Source: Gammaproteobacteria bacterium
GTDB taxonomy: Bacteria; Pseudomonadota; Gammaproteobacteria; SMWH01
DNA: 8,551 nucleotides
NCBI GenBank assembly: GCA_004357005.1
Contig: SMWH01000077.1
Location: 1 to 8,551, forward strand
Reading direction: 5' to 3'
In this document: positions 6,998-8,551 of the stretch, piece by piece
Position numbering within the stretch: position 1 is the first letter of the stretch
Layout: every line of letters begins with the position of its first letter
Program-made: the position numbers and the translations under genes
Notes under the pieces: model-generated
Database searches by the model: none
The model's input: the letters and a program-made list of their open reading frames with translations, nothing else
What the model was told of the DNA's origin: nothing

Positions 6998-8551
6998 TTA
7001 ATTCGTCCGTTGTGCGTTCTTCAAATCCACGAAGCGCATGAAGAAACCGCCCAGGATCTCCCGGTCCGGGAAGGCGATGACATCCTTGTGCCACAGCAGC
7101 ACGCGGGTGCGGGAGATGCCGGTCATGGCGACACAGTCATCCACGAGGATCTCGTTCATGCGGCGGTAAAGAGCGGTGCGTTCATCGCTGGGCTGCATGA
7201 TGGAGGATTGTTCGTAGAGCCGGTCGTACTCGGGATTCTTCCAGTTGGCGTCGTTGGAACCGGGCGAGCCGTTGGGTCCGTAGAACAGTTGCAGCGTGTT
7301 TTCCGCGTCGGGATAATCCAGTCCCCAGCCTTTGCTGACGTACGGCAGCTGGCTGGTTTTCCAGGCCTTGCTGATGTCGCCAAAGGTGGCGTACTGCTTG
7401 AGCACGATTTTCTCGGGCGGGTAACCGATCCGCTCCATCCATCCCCGGAACTGCTCGTAGTACTGGCGTTGGATCACCGTTCCGGGCGCCCCGTAGATGA
7501 GTTCCGGCAGGTTCTCGGGTGTCCACCCGTTGTCCGCAAGCAGTTTTTTCGCGCCTTCAATATCCAGTTCCACGCTCTTTCTGGACAGGTCGGGGTCGTA
7601 TTCAGGCACCACCGGCGGAATGATGCCAGGGAAAGTCCGTGCCAGGCCGAAATAGAAACGATCGTTGCGTTCGTTCCAGTCGAAAGCGCTGATCATGGCG
7701 CAGCGCAACGCCTTGTTGCGTGCCTCGCGCTCCGGGTCGTCGTTGTAGCCGAATTCCTCGAAATCAAAATTGAAGGCGTTGAAAACGAAACCCGCCTCGA
7801 GCCCCGTGTACATGTGGTAAGGCTCCGCATATTCCGGTTTCAACCTCACGGGATCCTTCGATTCCATGATGGTGTCGATTACCTCGTTGGGCGCGATGGT
7901 GAATTGGACCTCATTGCCCTTGGTGAAGGAACTCCAGCGCGCGGCGTTCTCACCGATGAAATGAATTTCCAGCCGGTCGATGAACGGCGGTGAGCGGCCA
8001 TCGATCGCTTTGACGCCCGTAAACCCATGGATGTCCTCATCGTAACCTTCGTATTCGAGATCAACGGGCTCCTGCCGGAAGTTGGGGTTCGGGGTCATGA
8101 CAACCCTGGAAGTCTCGAACTCATCGAGCTTGAAGGGCCCGGAACCCACCGGATGTATCGACAGTTCACGACCGTAGTGTTCAACCGCTTCACGGGGCAC
8201 GAGGGCCGAGAAACCCATGGCCAGGGTGTAGGTGAGCTGCGGATAGGGTTTTAGCAGCTTGATCTGGATGGTGTGATCATCCAGTGCCTGCAGACCCTCG
8301 ATCTCGTGGTCATAGTCAGACCCGTTGGCTTTCCACTCGTCCAATCCAACGATGCGCCCTTGCCAGAGCCACTCGCCCTGGGACCGCGAGACCGGATCGA
8401 AGTGACGTTTGATGGAATAAACAAAGTCCGAGGCTTTGACCTCGCGCCCTTTGCCGTCCGGAAACGCCGGGTCATCGATGAAATGAACCCCCGCTTTGAT
8501 CCGGATCGTGTAGGTGAGCCCGTCCTCCGACACTTCCGGGAAGTCCGTCGC
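6998..8551 (-). CDS. Peptide-type ABC importer, substrate-binding protein (family 5, N-terminus beyond window)
   Basis: The first gene of the operon in transcription order; its start and signal peptide lie to the right of the window. The 517 residues present begin ATDFPEVSEDGLTYTIRIKAG, the conserved early block of family 5 solute-binding proteins (DppA/OppA/NikA group). Further family marks, counted from the window edge, are KASDFVYSIKR (39-49), ALDDHTIQIKL (89-99), HPVGSGPFKL (133-142) and GWGLDYPDAENTLQLFYGP (408-426), with LYRRMNEIL (about 461-469) near the end. It should bind ligand in the periplasm and deliver it to permeases B and C. The part seen is about 60 residues longer than the matching part of E. 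coli DppA as I recall it; extra length seems to lie around 50-80 and 160-185. Ligand cannot be told from sequence: peptides are most likely, but relatives bind nickel, sugars or other compounds. It is followed 3 nt later by permease B. Confidence 0.92.
   Translation of the reverse strand, partial: ATDFPEVSEDGLTYTIRIKAGVHFIDDPAFPDGKGREVKASDFVYSIKRHFDPVSRSQGEWLWQGRIVGLDEWKANGSDYDHEIEGLQALDDHTIQIKLLKPYPQLTYTLAMGFSALVPREAVEHYGRELSIHPVGSGPFKLDEFETSRVVMTPNPNFRQEPVDLEYEGYDEDIHGFTGVKAIDGRSPPFIDRLEIHFIGENAARWSSFTKGNEVQFTIAPNEVIDTIMESKDPVRLKPEYAEPYHMYTGLEAGFVFNAFNFDFEEFGYNDDPEREARNKALRCAMISAFDWNERNDRFYFGLARTFPGIIPPVVPEYDPDLSRKSVELDIEGAKKLLADNGWTPENLPELIYGAPGTVIQRQYYEQFRGWMERIGYPPEKIVLKQYATFGDISKAWKTSQLPYVSKGWGLDYPDAENTLQLFYGPNGSPGSNDANWKNPEYDRLYEQSSIMQPSDERTALYRRMNEILVDDCVAMTGISRTRVLLWHKDVIAFPDREILGGFFMRFVDLKNAQRTN

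Noticed and set aside
6830..7993. A 387-codon open frame on the + strand opposite the binding-protein gene
   Set aside because: It lies antisense to the clear family 5 binding protein and permease B. Its translation has no recognisable domain and is explained by GC-rich codon bias on the other strand.
1..8551. Search for CRISPR arrays, tRNA/rRNA genes, insertion sequences, phage or toxin-antitoxin genes
   Set aside because: No direct-repeat arrays, RNA gene structures, transposase motifs or other mobile-element signatures were seen. All long frames are explained by housekeeping or transport genes or by the unnamed protein at the left edge.

Overview
This GC-rich, gene-dense window with short intergenic gaps looks like ordinary chromosome from a gammaproteobacterium. 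Three things suggest this: an adjacent nudE-cysQ pair as seen in pseudomonads and relatives, a GTAG-type REP palindrome of the kind scattered through Pseudomonas and Xanthomonadales-like genomes, and an exported-type protein with a YDxxGxxxW motif that I associate with Xanthomonadales/Wenzhouxiangella-like bacteria. The genus cannot be fixed from the sequence alone.

The left part (about 1-2640) is on the + strand. It holds the 3' end of an uncharacterised beta-rich, probably exported protein, then nudE (Nudix ADP-sugar/dinucleotide hydrolase) and cysQ (3'(2'),5'-bisphosphate nucleotidase). nudE and cysQ overlap by 14 nt and probably form a small nucleotide clean-up operon.

A 55-nt convergent junction (2639-2693) is filled almost completely by two short palindromes, one of them a clear REP-like element.

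The right part (2694-8551) is on the - strand. It is a full Dpp/Opp-type ABC importer operon in the transcribed order substrate-binding protein (N-terminus beyond the window), permease B, permease C, ATPase D, ATPase F. A small LEA2/WHy-type lipoprotein gene follows with a 1-nt gap. All junctions are overlaps or gaps of 9 nt or less, so these six genes are almost certainly one transcript, with the promoter to the right of the window. The periplasmic protein should deliver a peptide-like ligand to the B/C channel, powered by the D/F ATPase pair. The role of the lipoprotein is unknown.

I found no RNA genes, CRISPR, insertion sequences, prophage genes or defence systems, and no convincing sign of a new system. 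The points most worth a second look are the lipoprotein attached to the transporter operon, the palindrome-filled convergent junction, and the uncharacterised protein at the left edge. There is no gene-free stretch longer than 60 nt.
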